This document shows positions 44,451-56,938 of a stretch of DNA of 64,000 bases, one piece after another. The position numbers were made by a program, and so were the translations under genes. This stretch comes from Iris pallida (Eukaryota > Streptophyta > Magnoliopsida > Asparagales > Iridaceae). The notes under the pieces are model-generated. The model did not search any database. It was not told where the DNA came from and saw nothing but the letters and a program-made list of their open reading frames with translations. The stretch spans positions 186,001 through 250,000 of the forward strand of contig JANAVB010016209.1 in the NCBI GenBank assembly GCA_029216955.1. The letters are read 5' to 3'. Within the stretch, counting starts at the first letter, position 1. Each line of letters opens with the position of its first letter.

Positions 44451-46271
44451 GAAAAGAAGTGTATCTCAATATATACTTGGTTTGTGTTGTTTAGATATGC
44501 ACATGGGATGGTGACCCTAAGGAGGGACCATGTGGGTAATTTTACTAGGAGGTAAGGATAAGAATCCATGTTAAAGTATTAATGTTTTTTGCTCTTGGAA
44601 TTAATTTCCTTTGGAGCTAAGCCCCACGGCTAGGGCTCATAGGCTCGTGAGATGTAATGTGGCATTTTGTTGGCATATTTTGCACTTAGCACGTCAGCAT
44701 CGTCGCAAGGTGCATAGTGCGCTTAAGCTGTACTCGTTGTGCGAGCCTCTGAGCAGCCGTTTGCGCGCCCGCTCACATAGCCCGATCAAACGACCAGATG
44801 GCTTGACCAATTGGCACGGCCAGATGGTGCTGCCTAGTGGCACGCCAGTTGGCACTGCCAGTTGGCGCGGCATGTTGGCGCTGCAAGTTGGCGCATAGTT
44901 GATACATAGTACACGTGTTTGCAGTTGGCACAGCGGTGTACGATTGCGTACGCTGTGCGCTATTAGTCACGCTATGTACAAATTGGCGCGCACTATGCAC
45001 CAGTTGGCTCAATCGTGTCCGTGCACGATTTGAGCAATTATGGAACATTTGGGGCAGTTTTTTTTACGTCCTGAACGTTCTTCTTACCGAGCAGTTACTA
45101 AGCACACCTATATAAAGTCCCTCTCTTCTCTCTCAATGAACAATTTTTTTATTATCTGAAACTTTCTTACGAAATTCTCTCAGTTCAGAGCAGAGGAGAG
45201 AGGTACTTTGAGAGCAGAGTTCCACGCCATCTGAGGAGTCAGAAGAGCGGAGTGTTCTGAAGTTCTCCGTCGAACTTGCTGGTTCCTGGTAGTTGTTCGT
45301 GTGGGGAGAATCAAGCTTTGAGCGCCGATGATAAATCACCCCAGTAAGCCTTGTCCTTCTCTGATCTAATCAGAACCTTCTGTTCATCTTTACTCCACTT
45401 GCAACTCATTCAGAACGAGAACAGTTATAATCTAACCAGAAACTGTTAGTGGAATTTCGCTGCTGCTGCTATGAATTCTTCTGTGCCTTCTTCGAAGTGA
45501 CACATTAGATCTCGTTTATCAGAATAGTCCGGGACCTCTGTCGTGCATCTTCTTCGAAGTGTTGCATAATTTCAGTTTTCCATTGAAAAATTACGTCCTG
45601 GAACTAACAGATTTATCCAAATCACAACAGAAAATTAGTTTTCTTTCCTCCTACTTTTTATTGACATCAAACACAGGAAATGAAAGATTTTTCTTTTTTA
45701 AGGCCATGATTCTGCAAACCCAATAAGTTATAGGTTGGGTGGGTTCCATCCTAGCATAATACACACTTATTATTTTGTTCCTTGTCTGTAAAGTTGTTAT
45801 GGCTCGTGCGGTTGTCAAAATATTCTAGTTCTTGTGGCTAATAGGTGGAGAGAGAACACATTGTGGCTGTGGCTCCTACGAAGAAGCATATTATTCATTC
45901 TAATTAAGTAGGAGTTAAAAAATAGAATATTGTAGATTTTTTTTCATAATATTCTTAGTATGCTGGCTTGAGGCCTTTCAGCAAGACAAACATATTGTTT
46001 GTTTTTGGATTTGGTTGCATGACCAATTTAGTCCATATGCCAGTTCTTTTCTAAAGAGATTGTATTCATTGTTTCCATGGGACTACTTTTTCATTTGATA
46101 AAACTCTTCTTTCTGCTCTCCATTCTTAATGTTACCTGTGGGTGTTGCTTAATTATTTGGGCTAAATTACAACTTTATACCTTCAACTATTTAAAATTTT
46201 TAACTTAATACCCTCAATTTTATAGGTACTAACTTAATACCTTCTCCCAACTAATATTTTTAGATTGCTAC
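44451..46271. other. Unassigned region with promoter-like TATA and TTGGC words
   Basis: No convincing gene. 44800-45010 has repeated (A/G)TTGGC(G/A)C words. CTATATAAAG at 45108-45117 is followed by a CT-rich start-like sequence, which resembles an LTR or gene promoter on the plus strand. 46155-46271 contains repeated CTTAATACC units of a small AT-rich repeat. Borders of any element could not be fixed. Confidence 0.35.
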
Positions 46272-48634
46272 TGTAGTTCCCCGTCCCGCTAAGTCAATCG
46301 GAGGAATCGAAACATCAACGGCGTTCGGACTTAGCCTTGCAACGGCTACTCGAAGGCCCACTCAGTCGAGGCGACTCCTCGTTCAGGTGGGATAGTTTCG
46401 GTGAACTTGCCTCATCTTAGCCTTCACATAATAAATTATAATTTTTTAACTTGTGCAAGTAGGCTTGATAATAAAAGAGACGAATTCACATAGATAAGGG
46501 AATAATCCCGACGGGTCAAATTGAGTTAGAATATGGAAAGATCCAACAGTCGGCTTAGAGTTAGTGCACGACGTGCTTTGAAAATGACACTCGGTCCTTC
46601 ATCCCGTGGCTTGGGAGAAGGAAAAGTTGGTATTCGCCGCAAAGCTAAGAGTTAGCCTAAGTCATAGGCGTCGCCCGCATAAACGCTTCATAAAGCATGT
46701 ACGGTCCCATCGTCCAAGGCTTAGCATAGCCTTGGCTTGCCCCATGAGTTAAGTTGCGTTGCACGGCTTGTGACATAAGTCTAGGCACCCAAATGACTTG
46801 GTCGTTCAAAAGTCGAATGCATGCGCGGTACGTTTCTGTAATGCGAGACTTGACGCAGCCTTTGCTCGTCGAGTTGTTGTGCGATTAAGTTAGTCTAAGT
46901 TTTGTTAGGCTATCAAAGGCATTCTGAGCACTGTCCCGTGTATTCTACGGTTGTCGAAATTACTTGGTTTCATGACCTTAAGGCCCGTCATATAAAGTGT
47001 CTTAGACGATAGTTTCACCCAGAACATCAATTGGCGTAAGACACGATGTCATAAACTTAGTGTTTCTAAGGCACGAGCCACGGTTGATTTATTGAGTTTG
47101 GAAAAGGGACTTTCAAATAGGCATTCCTAAGTTGCATGGAATGATAGGACAAGAAAGGAGAATGCTCGCGACCATGGGTCGTCGAAGCGATCTTAGATGT
47201 GAGAAGTATTGAACTTGGCCCTGAAAGAGATGGTAACACTAGAAGAAGAATGACTGTGTGAGACGTCAGTTCGAGTCGAGTCTTGCATGGTCATTGGACA
47301 TCTTGTCGACAAGGAGGAGTTTCCACGAGCGACAACCCTGGGCGCCATGGGACCACGTCGTCCTGGGGGAAACACGGTATAGCCGTAGCTGGACGAACCG
47401 CTCGGGTTATTCGGGAACTTTCAACGGGGCTAGCTACTTGCGTTAAAAGGGTCGCCGAATAGCAAGGCTATAGTCCAAAATAGCTTGTGATGTTAGTGAC
47501 CAATTCATATAGATGGGTCGGCACGAGCGGCAATCTGCGTGTGTGCCTTTGGATTGAGTCAGTTGAATGTGTATACAGTTAGAACACGATACTTGGGCCT
47601 AAGATTTGGTGTCAACGTAAGCGATACATTTTGGCATAAGTTGTGGCATCGAGTCTTAAGTTATTGGCATATAATTGCACAAGTTGAATTTGAGTCGTCT
47701 TGGGTTAAGTCAGGAATCGCCGCAAGGTAAAGTTGGTTAAATGACACTAAGTTCACAAGTCTCGATTAGGTCAGTCGGTGATCAAAATAGCAAGGGCCGC
47801 GAGGCGGTGATACGGCTAAGTCTCACTGAGTTACGAGGCACAGCACGATGGATTTGTAGCACGGTCACAAGGAAATTGGGTACTATCGCATAGTCGCGTC
47901 TCTGATTTTGGGCCGTAAGACAAACACGACTTGATAGGTTAACGTTGTTGGTACGAGAAGGGGTCTAGAGGCAAAGTATGAGTTGACGTTGTTGTTGCAA
48001 GAACGAGATGGTCTAGAGACACAAATTAGGTCAAGGCGTCTATCCTAAAGCTGATCCTAAGGCAAGACTAGTAAGACAATCATAAAGGGACTATGTTGCA
48101 CAAAGTAAATCAAACGTATTAGTTTTGTATGGGTGGACGAGGAGCTCATTTTACCAGTACAGTTGAGTAGTGACACCCACACAATTTTTATGTGCAGGCA
48201 CATGTAGAAGCTCATGGCGCGGAGCTCGCTTTGATGCGTCGAGGCACAGAGTTCCTTGGCGATTCGTAGCATACGACCGCGTGGAGGCTGGACTTATACG
48301 GGGCATAATGTATGGATGTCGCCTTCCGAAACATCCGCTGGTTCAAGACTTATAATGTGAGAAGAGTGAGCTTAAGTGATTGTAATCTTGACCTTGCGCC
48401 CTATTGTAACCTTTATTTTAATATCAATAAAGAGCTTCTTTTGAATAACTTATGTTTTGCTTCAAATTTCTGCTGCTATTATTCAATGTCTCTGCTTAGG
48501 ACTTCTGTGCGACGACCCCGTCACAGCCGTTGAAATCGACCGTTATGGAACCCGCCTTGTACTAGAGCAATCTAGGCTCGTGCGTCATCACGCCTTAGCG
48601 AGGACGATCGCTCCTACGGGAGCGGGGCGTGACA
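46272..48634 (+). repeat. 5' LTR of the non-coding gypsy
   Basis: 2363 bp. Polyadenylation signal AATAAA at 48426-48431 (53332-53337 in the other LTR). No gene is seen inside; the short frames are not conserved between the two LTR copies. Confidence 0.9.
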
Positions 48635-51190
48635 TAATGGTATCAGAGCATGGTTTTACGTCCTTGGACTATCGATTGAATTCTTTAACTTGGTTGTTTC
48701 CGTAAACTCTGAAGTGTTGCTTCTGCAAGTTGATATCATTGATGCTCTCTCTCTCAAATGTCCCACGGGATGTCCACACAATAAGTCTAAATAATTGTAA
48801 AACATAGGAGAACAATTTTCGATAAAAATAAAAAGATGGTTCACGTGAAGCACGGTTGGCTAAGTCGGGCTGGGCATATACACCAAAGTTGCGTCGACCT
48901 TAGAAAAGTCAAATACAGGATTCGAATTGTGTCGGACGAGAATGATTTGGACTTGATTGAGTAAAGGGGGATGACTATCAATTAGGGTGCTATCGAGCGA
49001 CGATATCGTCGATGCGATATAGATGTGCGTGCTTGAAATTCGAGAGAATGGTTCGAACAGAAAATTTAAAAAAGATGATTGTGAATCGAATGATAAGTTA
49101 AGTATTTGTTGAATGACTTCATCCCTGAGTGGTGTATGCGATAGCCTCAGGGATGTCGATCGATCGATTGAGGATACGGGGTATCAATGAGTCTATCAGC
49201 AAGTGTCGCGTGTATGCAAAGCCATAGATTGAGTATCGTTGAATAAGTTATAGTCTTGAGATTTGACGAGTTGATTCGAACAACCTAGAAATTATTCCGT
49301 GTACGGGATTGAGGATTGCGCGAGTATGAAACACGAAAATGATTGAGTTGGTAAAATTAAATCAAGGAAAAAGTTAGGGTGTACGAATGGATGACTTGAT
49401 CGAGAAAATTGATACGGATCGTATACGAAAAGTTAGCACGACGGAAGGATAGCGTACATGAAAAGTTTGATTCGAATATTTAAAAATGACTCTGAAGATT
49501 GGAATGGATGTTGCTCGATGATTTGAGTTTGCAAGAAATAATGTGATTTGAAGAAAAATGTTGGTCGATGACTTAAGATAGACGGATGAACAATACGTGA
49601 ATTTGGTTTGAGAAAATTGATGTTGCAAATGATTCAAGGGATAATGATCGAACCTGAATTTGAATGTCGAGGAGATTATCCAGTCGGACGATAGCATCAT
49701 TCGCACGACTCAAAATTTCGTTGCAAAGGAAGATCGTCAGGTTACGCCTATCATCGATGGTAATGAGGCGTATCAAAAATCGATATACGATAACTCGGGG
49801 GCACTCTAATTCGAGGAATAATGATCGTGCAAGTGTTATTGCTCTGACGGATGTTATACATAGGATTTTGATTGAAATAAATATGGATGAAAACACAAGT
49901 GTCTGGATGGTTACACAGATAACCACAGCGTCGACATTCTTATCTTGCGCAAGCGCAACTCTAGCCTCGCACATGCGTCACATCGAATTTGGGGCGATCG
50001 TTCCGCGTGAGCGCTGATATGGTAATTCATGTCGCGGGAATGATCTAACTCGAAAAATCAGGACGCGATAACTTTGATTGTCTCGACTTGTTGGTTTGAT
50101 ACGAAGGAAAATTCAAAGATATTTGGACTTACGATTGATGATTGAGTAAACTTGAGGATTGAGTAGATACAATCTACGTATCGAGAATGAATTAGTCTAG
50201 ACACAAAATAAGAATTACGTCCTAATGAGGATGATTATCCCGCAGGAGCGTGTATGGTGATTTATGTCCACCGTAGATAATCTGACTCACATGAGATCGG
50301 GGCGCAACATATTGTTAACTAGACGACCTTATGATCGAATACATGAATTGGGATGAACGACTTAGGAAATATGAAATGTGAATTATGGCTTAGCAACAAA
50401 TTGTGTCGTAGCGTGCTTGACTTGGAAGGATTGATAGGCAAATTATATTGAACGTGTTCGAAGAGGTAGACTATACAAAATGGCTTGATGAACGAGTGAT
50501 ATTGATATGTCAAGGAATGGGTTAAAATATGAGTTATCGTAGGATGTCTTTGCTGAATGACTCAGACCCCGTGCGACGAATGTTGGGATGTGGGTAGGAA
50601 ATCGATGTTCGATGTTTAGAAATCGGAGTGATGTGAGCTTGGGTAGAAAATCCTGTACTATCAACTTGGTTTGACCTTAGGATGGGGTCGGTGTTGATAT
50701 TGTTGTTTGAGAACTATGATTCCAATACTGACGGATTAACTTTAGCCTAGAGACATAGCCTAGCAGTTAGGCAGACGTTCCAGCACGAAGAGATAGGATT
50801 TGTGGAGGCACCACTCTCGAGTCTCGGTTGACATACACGTATATCAGGGACGCCCGAATATGTGCACGATCCGACTCAAGTGATGTTGGCGGATTCTCTA
50901 TCACGAGGCTTAGCTGAAATACACGTATTTTGGGGACGCCTATAATATGTGCACGATCCAACTAAGTGACACGTTGAATTCAAGTGAGAATAGAGGAACG
51001 GGAAAGTGTCGAGGATTTTGAGATCGTAAGTTTTGAAGAAAAGATTGTGGGTAGCACGAGTGTGGCTCGGATTTGATAAATGCATCGGAGTAGTGTGTGC
51101 GAGAGTCCTTGAATGTTGAATAAAGTGATAAGACGATAAGTAAGTACTCAGTTAGTTTCGAGGACGAAACTTTTTCTGAGTGGTGTATGC
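48635..51190 (+). mobile_element. Internal domain without gag/pol
   Basis: Begins with the tRNA-iMet primer site (48638-48649). Open frames up to 133 codons show no retroelement domain. Imperfect tandem copies of a segment with ATATGTGCACGATCC lie at about 50829-50880 and 50912-50970. A near copy of the 3'-end string CTGAGTGGTGTATGC is also present at 49133-49147. Confidence 0.75.
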
Positions 51191-53540
51191 TGTAGTGCCC
51201 CGTCCTGCTCAGTCAATCAGAGGAATCGAAACGCCAATGGCGTTCGGACTTAGCCTTGCAACGGCTACTCGAAGGCCCGCTCGGTCGAGGCGACTCCTCG
51301 TTTAGGTGGGGTAGTTTCGGTGAACTTGTCTCATCTTAGCCTTCACATAATAAATTATATATTTTTAATTTGCACAAGTAGGCTTGATAATAAAAGAGAC
51401 GAATTCACATAGATAAGAGAATAATCTCGACGGGTCGAATTGAGTTAGAATATAAAAAGTTCCAACGGTCGGCTTAGAGTTGGTGCACGACGTGCTTTAA
51501 AAATGACACTCGGTCCTTCGTCTCGTGGCTTGGGAGAAGAAAAAGTTGGTATTCGCTGCAAAGCTAAGAGTTAGCCTAAGTCATAGGCGTCGCCAGCATA
51601 AACGCTTCATAAAGCATGCACGGTCCCATCGTCCAAGGCTTGGCATAGCCTTGGCTTGCCCCATGAGTTAAGTTGCGTTGCACGGCTTGTGACATAAGTC
51701 TAGGCACACAAATGACTTGGTCGTTCAAAAGTCGAACGCTCGTGCGGCATGTTTCAACAATGCGAGGCTTGACGCAGCCTTTGCTCGTTAAGTTGTTGTG
51801 CGATTAAGTTAGTCTAAGTTTTGTTAGGCTATCGAAGGCATTCTAAGCACTGTCCCGCATATTCTGCGGTCGTCAAAATTACTTGGTTTCACGACCTTAA
51901 GGCCCGTCGTATAAAGTATCTTAGACGATAGTTTTACCCAGAGCATTAATTGGCGTAAGGCACGATGTCACGGACTTAGTGTTTCTAAGGCACGAGCCAC
52001 GGTTGATTTATTGAGTTTGGAAAAAGGGGCTTTCAAATAGGCATTCCTAAGTTGCATGGAATGATAGGGCAAGAAAGGAGAATGCTCGCGACCATGGGTC
52101 GTCGAGGCGGTCTTAGATGTGAGAAGTATTGAACTTGGCCCTGAAAGAGATGGTAACACTAGAAGAAGAATGAATGTGTGAGACGTCAGTTCGAGTCGAG
52201 TCTTGCATGGTCATTGGATAACTTGTCGACAATGAGGAGTTTCCACGAACGGCAACCCTGGGCGCCATGGGACCGCGTCGTCCTGGAGGGAAACACGGTA
52301 TAGCCGTAGTTGGACGAACCGCTCGGGTTATTCGGAAACTTTCAACGGGGCTAGCTACTTACGTTGAAAGGTTCGTCGAATAGCAAGGTTATAGTCTAAG
52401 ATAGCTTGTGATGCTAGTGACCAATTTATATAGATGGGTCGGCACGGACGGTAATCCGCGTGTGTGCCTTTGGATTGAGTCAGTTGAATGTGTGTACAGT
52501 GAGAACACGATGTTTGGGCCTAAGATTTGGTGTCAACGTAAGTGACGCATTTCAGCACAAGTTGTGGCGTCGAATCTTAAGTTATTGGCATAGAGTTGCA
52601 CAAGTTTAATTTGAGTCGTCTCGGGTTAAGTCAGGAATCGCCGCAAGTGACACTAAGTTCACAAGTCTCGATTGGGTCAGTCGGTGATCAAAATAGCAAG
52701 GGCCGCGAGGCGGCGATGCGGCTAAGTCTCACTGAGTTACGAGGCACAGCACGATGGATTTGTAGCACGGTCACAAGAAAATTGGGTACTATCGCGTAGT
52801 CGCATCACTAATTTTGGGCCGTAAGGCAAACACGACTTGATAGGTTAATATTGTTGGTACGAGAAGGGGTCTAGAGGAAAAGTATGAGTTGTCATTGTTG
52901 TTGCAAGCACGAGATGGTCTAGAGACACAAATTAGGCCAAGGCGTCTTTCCTAAAGCTGATCCTAAGGCAAGACTAGCAAGACAATCATAAAGGGACTAT
53001 GTTGCACAAAGTAAATCAAACCTGTTGGTTTTGTATGGGTAGACGAGGAGCTCATTCCACCAGTACAGTTGAGTACTGACGCCCACAGAGTTTTCATGTG
53101 CAGGCACAGGTAGAAGCTCGTGGCGCGGAGCTCGCTTGGATGCGTCGAGGCACGGAGTTCCTTGGCGATTCGTAGCATGCGGCCGCGTGGAGTCTGGACT
53201 TATACGGGACATAATGTATGGACGTCGCCTTCCTAAGCATCCGCTTGTTCTAGACTTGTAATATGAGAAGAGTGAGCTTGAGTGATTGTAATCTTGGCCT
53301 TGCGTTCCATTGTAACCTTTGTTTCAATATCAATAAAGAGCTTCTTTGAAATAACTTGTATTTTGCTTCAAATTTCCGCTGCTATTATTCAATGTCTCTG
53401 CTTGGGACTTCTGTGCGACGACCCCGTCGCAGCCATTGAAATCGGTCGTTGTGGAACCCGACTTGTACGGGCGCAATCTAGGCTCGTACGGCATCACGCC
53501 TTAGCGAGGACGATCGCTTCTACGGGAGCGGGGCGTGACA
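51191..53540 (+). repeat. 3' LTR of the non-coding gypsy
   Basis: 2350 bp, collinear with 46272-48634 and about 95% identical by eye. Confidence 0.9.
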
Positions 53541-53810
53541 TCTACCCTCTGTCAACACAGGGTTAGATTTTTCACAAAAAAAAATTTTATTTCTAAAAAT
53601 ATCCCTCACCTTCTCCTCTCCCTCATTCAAACTCCCACTACCCACCCACGCCACCACCCCCCTGCTTCACTGGCCCGACCCCCCTCTCCCATGCGACCCC
53701 CGCCATAGCCCCCCTCCGGCTGCACGGTCGTTCGACCCCGCACCCTCCTCTCCCTCTGTCGCCTACAGTGCCCCCCTCCGGTTGCTGCGACGCCCAACCC
53801 CCACCCCCTG
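53541..53810. other. C-rich spacer
   Basis: Pyrimidine- and C-rich 270 bp between two LTR elements. No gene recognised; the Gly-rich frame on the minus strand is compositional. Confidence 0.5.
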
Positions 53811-54096
53811 TGTCACTCTCTGTTCCCGGAATGCGTATTTTTATATATGTATAACTCATGTGTATTTATTTAGTATTTATCATGTATTATTCTGTATTTA
53901 AATTCCTTTAGTTTCATGTTAATTAATTATCTGCTCTTAAATTTTTATGTTAATTAATTTCCTGCAAATTTTACTTATGTAATTATATTTCTACAATTTT
54001 ATTACCTGCATTTTATTTGCTGCTTTAGTGTTATTGGGTTTCGGTTTGCTAGATCCCCTTAAACCCGGCCCAACACCCCACCTACCACCACTCTCC

Positions 54097-54106
54097 CTAT
54101 TTAAAG
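54097..54106 (+). promoter_or_regulatory. Putative TATA box of the Tekay-type LTR
   Basis: CTATTTAAAG, conserved at 62214-62223 in the 3' LTR, followed by a CT-rich start region. Confidence 0.5.
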
Positions 54107-54564
54107 CTTCCATCTCTTTCTCTCTCCTCATTATTTCATTCTCACCATTACTTCTTCTTCTTCCTCTCATTACTCCCCACCACCTACCAGCAGCAGGAGA
54201 AGGCAAGTGCAAACTTGCTTCTCAATCACCCATTTTTATGGTTCATTTGCCTTCTTCTCGTGATTCCAAGAGAGATTAGTTCTTAGCATTTTTGATTTCT
54301 ACGGCTGGTTTTCTCTAGATCTAAGTTATAGTATTTCGGCTGTTCTTGGGTTCTTGGTCCACCAACTTAGCGTGTATTTTGGCACTGGAGCAAAGGCTCC
54401 ATGGAACTTGGAGTTCGGAAGATATGCACGCACACGTTCTTACGTGCTCGCGTAAAACATCAGCCCAGTAACGCACACGTCTTTACGTGTCTGCGTGGAT
54501 TTTGAGACACGCTCATGTTCTTACATGTTAGCGTGTATTTTTAGTCACGCTCACGTTCTCATGA

Positions 54565-54724
54565 GCGTGCGTGTATTTTTAGTCACGCTCGCATTTGCGT
54601 GCGTGTATTTTCAGTCACGCTCGTATTTGCGTGCGTGTATTTTCAGTCATGCTCGCATTTGCGTGCGTGTATTTTCAGTCACGCCCGCATTTGCATGCGT
54701 GTATTTTGAGTCACGCTCATGTCC
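54565..54724 (+). repeat. Five 32-bp tandem repeats in LTR
   Basis: The unit begins GCGTGCGTGTATTTT and contains AGTCACGCTCGCATTT; units at 54565, 54597, 54629, 54661 and 54693. Degraded CACG/CGTG-rich sequence continues on both sides (about 54420-54860). The same block is at 62682-62841. Confidence 0.9.
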
Positions 54725-56733
54725 ATGAGCTTGCGTACGTGACTTTTCACGATCACATTATGCGTGACTTTTGGCGTGCATGACTTTTTCACCCTCACGT
54801 TGAGAGTGCGTGCGTGAATCACTTGTCACGCTTCACTTTTCACACCCACACTTGCCAGCGTGTATTATGTTATACGCTCACTCCTCCATGCTAGACTTAG
54901 CGTGACTTGTTGGTCTTAGCAGAGACTTCTTGCGTGACTTTTGGACTTAGCTTAGACTTGTTGGCGTGACTTTCTGGCTTGGGTGTTTTTATTCTGTTCC
55001 ATACCATATTCATTTAATGATGGCATGATAATTCTTCTATTATATCCTTACGCCTTTTTGCGTGAATTTCTTGATAAATCATGATATGTTAAATTTGTTA
55101 AAATGGATTGTTATGTAAAATGTGCCTTGTGTCCTGATTGATCCATGGATGCCCAGTATGACTAGAACTTGACCTCGAGAGTTATAGACTCGACCCTATT
55201 TGATGATAAATGACTTTCATGCCTTGTCACCATTAATGACGATGGTTATTTGACTAATTGATCATGTGTTCCTAGTTGGAACTAAGAGACTGGCTAGTCG
55301 TCTTATTAAAATGAATGAATGAGACACGTTCATGTTATGAACTATTACAATCAACTGGCTGATCCCAAATATTGACATACATGCACATACAGGCTTCAAT
55401 CTATTTATTTAATTATTTATTTATTTATTTTCTATAAAAGAAGCATGTGTACTTTATGGTCAAGGCATAATTACCGTGGTTAGATTTGATTGTTGCATTA
55501 CGCTATGTAAGACCTGCAACCTAACTGCACTGGTATCGTTGTAGAGTTGAGCATATCGTACCCCGTACGAAAGTACTCATTTGAATGACCATGATCCACG
55601 GCATGGAACTTCACTCAACGTAGAGACTATTAAGTTAAATAAAATAATGATTGCATGGAGAGAATGGATTCCCGAGTTCTTACATGGCAGCCCCCTTGGA
55701 ACGAGTAGTACCCGACGGGCCGGCTAGTTCCCACAGATACTGTAAATCTGCCACACGGGCAGGGAACAGTATATGCTTTTATTATTATTGTATATTGTAT
55801 ATTGACGGGCGTCCTGCTAGGACTCGTCTAATTCATGCATGGCGTACATGATTGACTGGATAGACTAGCCTTGCTCGCACATAGTAAGAACTGAGGAATC
55901 TTTATTGCATTATTTCAGGATAACTTAGGACTCACAATAGCAAGTCGTAGAATTTGATTGGCCGTTCAAGATGATTTGTTTGTGTACTGTACTACTCTGT
56001 TACCTAACTGGGATGATCAGAATGTCAGGACATGACGGGCCAACTTCTGTCCTTGTTTGGTTGGGAGGTTGGTTCGAAGTATCATGATGTGATGTGAATC
56101 CTAGTAGCAAGCAGAGATCTATTATTATATTCTTTTACTTACTGGTTTATGTCCTTCATATCGTCCTTCCTTGTGGTACTTGCTATTAGAGGTCTAACCT
56201 CTCTGGTTTTGCATGGCCAGATTTAGAGCCGGTGCCCGAGGATCCAGCGTACTTCTACCTCCAAGATGGTCAATACTAGATGCATGATAGCAGGAGGACT
56301 CGAGTGGGTTCCTTACTTCACCGCTCGTTTTGTCACTTACTTTATACTTGGCCGTTTGGCACCGACATGTTAGTCGGATTGTCTTGTACTTACTTTTACA
56401 TAATTGTAATTAAAGTCAGACTGCAGCTGATAACAATTGTGTATACTTGCTATATCATCTGGCTATATTTTGTAAAGCCAGATCTCAAGAACATTTTGAC
56501 TGAGCGTTTGGGACGCCTTACTGCTTTATCTTACATGTTCTCTATTTCTGTTTTCTTGCTTGAATGATTGAGACAATAGATGTGAAATGACCATAGTAAG
56601 ACCTTTATGTAGTATGCACCCCCTCGTCTGGTTAGACAGCATTGATCGTATTATACGGTATTCATCTACCCGTAATACGTAGCTGGCTGAGTCATTCCTC
56701 CGCTCTCCAGTATTCTGGTTCTGGGACGTGACA

Positions 56734-56938
56734 AGGTTTTAGTGGTGGCCCATGCAGGTCTGCTTTCAGACTTGTGGGGTGTTTTTGATTTATAGGATGT
56801 CTCAATCACACGTGTTCCTTTTTGATCTCATGATTCGTTATCCTCAACCCTTGCTTGACATTCCGGTATCCTTTGACTTCATTGATCCTTCATGTCCGGT
56901 TGTTTGATTGTTCTCTTGTCCCTTTTCTTAGGGGCACT
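56734..56938 (+). promoter_or_regulatory. Leader with non-iMet primer-site candidate and possible splice acceptor
   Basis: AGGTTTTAGTGGTGGCCC follows the LTR directly, where a primer binding site is expected. It does not match the initiator-Met site used by the other elements in this window. A pyrimidine-rich CTCTTGTCCCTTTTCTTAG at 56913-56931 could be a splice acceptor just upstream of the conserved gag N terminus. Confidence 0.45.

Larger units (their letters stand above)
46272..53540 (+). mobile_element. Non-coding Ty3/gypsy-like element (LARD-like) with 2.36 kb LTRs
   Basis: Direct repeats 46272-48634 and 51191-53540 start TGTAGT(T/G)CCCCGTCC and end GGGGCGTGACA. The target sites CTAC are shared (GCTAC before, TCTAC after: one difference). 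A primer site TGGTATCAGAGC lies at 48638-48649. The 3' end has TTCGAGGACGAAAC (51158-51171) and a purine-rich GAGTGGTGTATGC. The internal 2556 bp encode no recognisable gag or pol. Confidence 0.85.
53811..56733 (+). repeat. 5' LTR of the Tekay-type element
   Basis: 2923 bp, TGTCAC...ACGTGACA. TATA-like CTATTTAAAG at 54097-54106. Contains five 32-bp tandem repeats (54565-54724). The U5 end CGCTCTCCAG...CTGGTTCTGGG is shared with the giant-LTR family. Confidence 0.95.

Noticed and set aside
49374..50017. Overlapping ORFs of 110-133 codons in the non-coding gypsy
   Set aside because: They overlap on opposite strands, show no domain, and have no gag or pol similarity.
53638..53859. Gly-rich minus-strand ORF crossing the Tekay-type LTR start
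   Set aside because: It is compositional (C-rich spacer) and crosses an insertion boundary.
54495..54783. Cys/Phe-rich ORFs in the LTR (and at 62612-62900)
   Set aside because: They arise from the 32-bp tandem repeat, which keeps frames open only because of its sequence.
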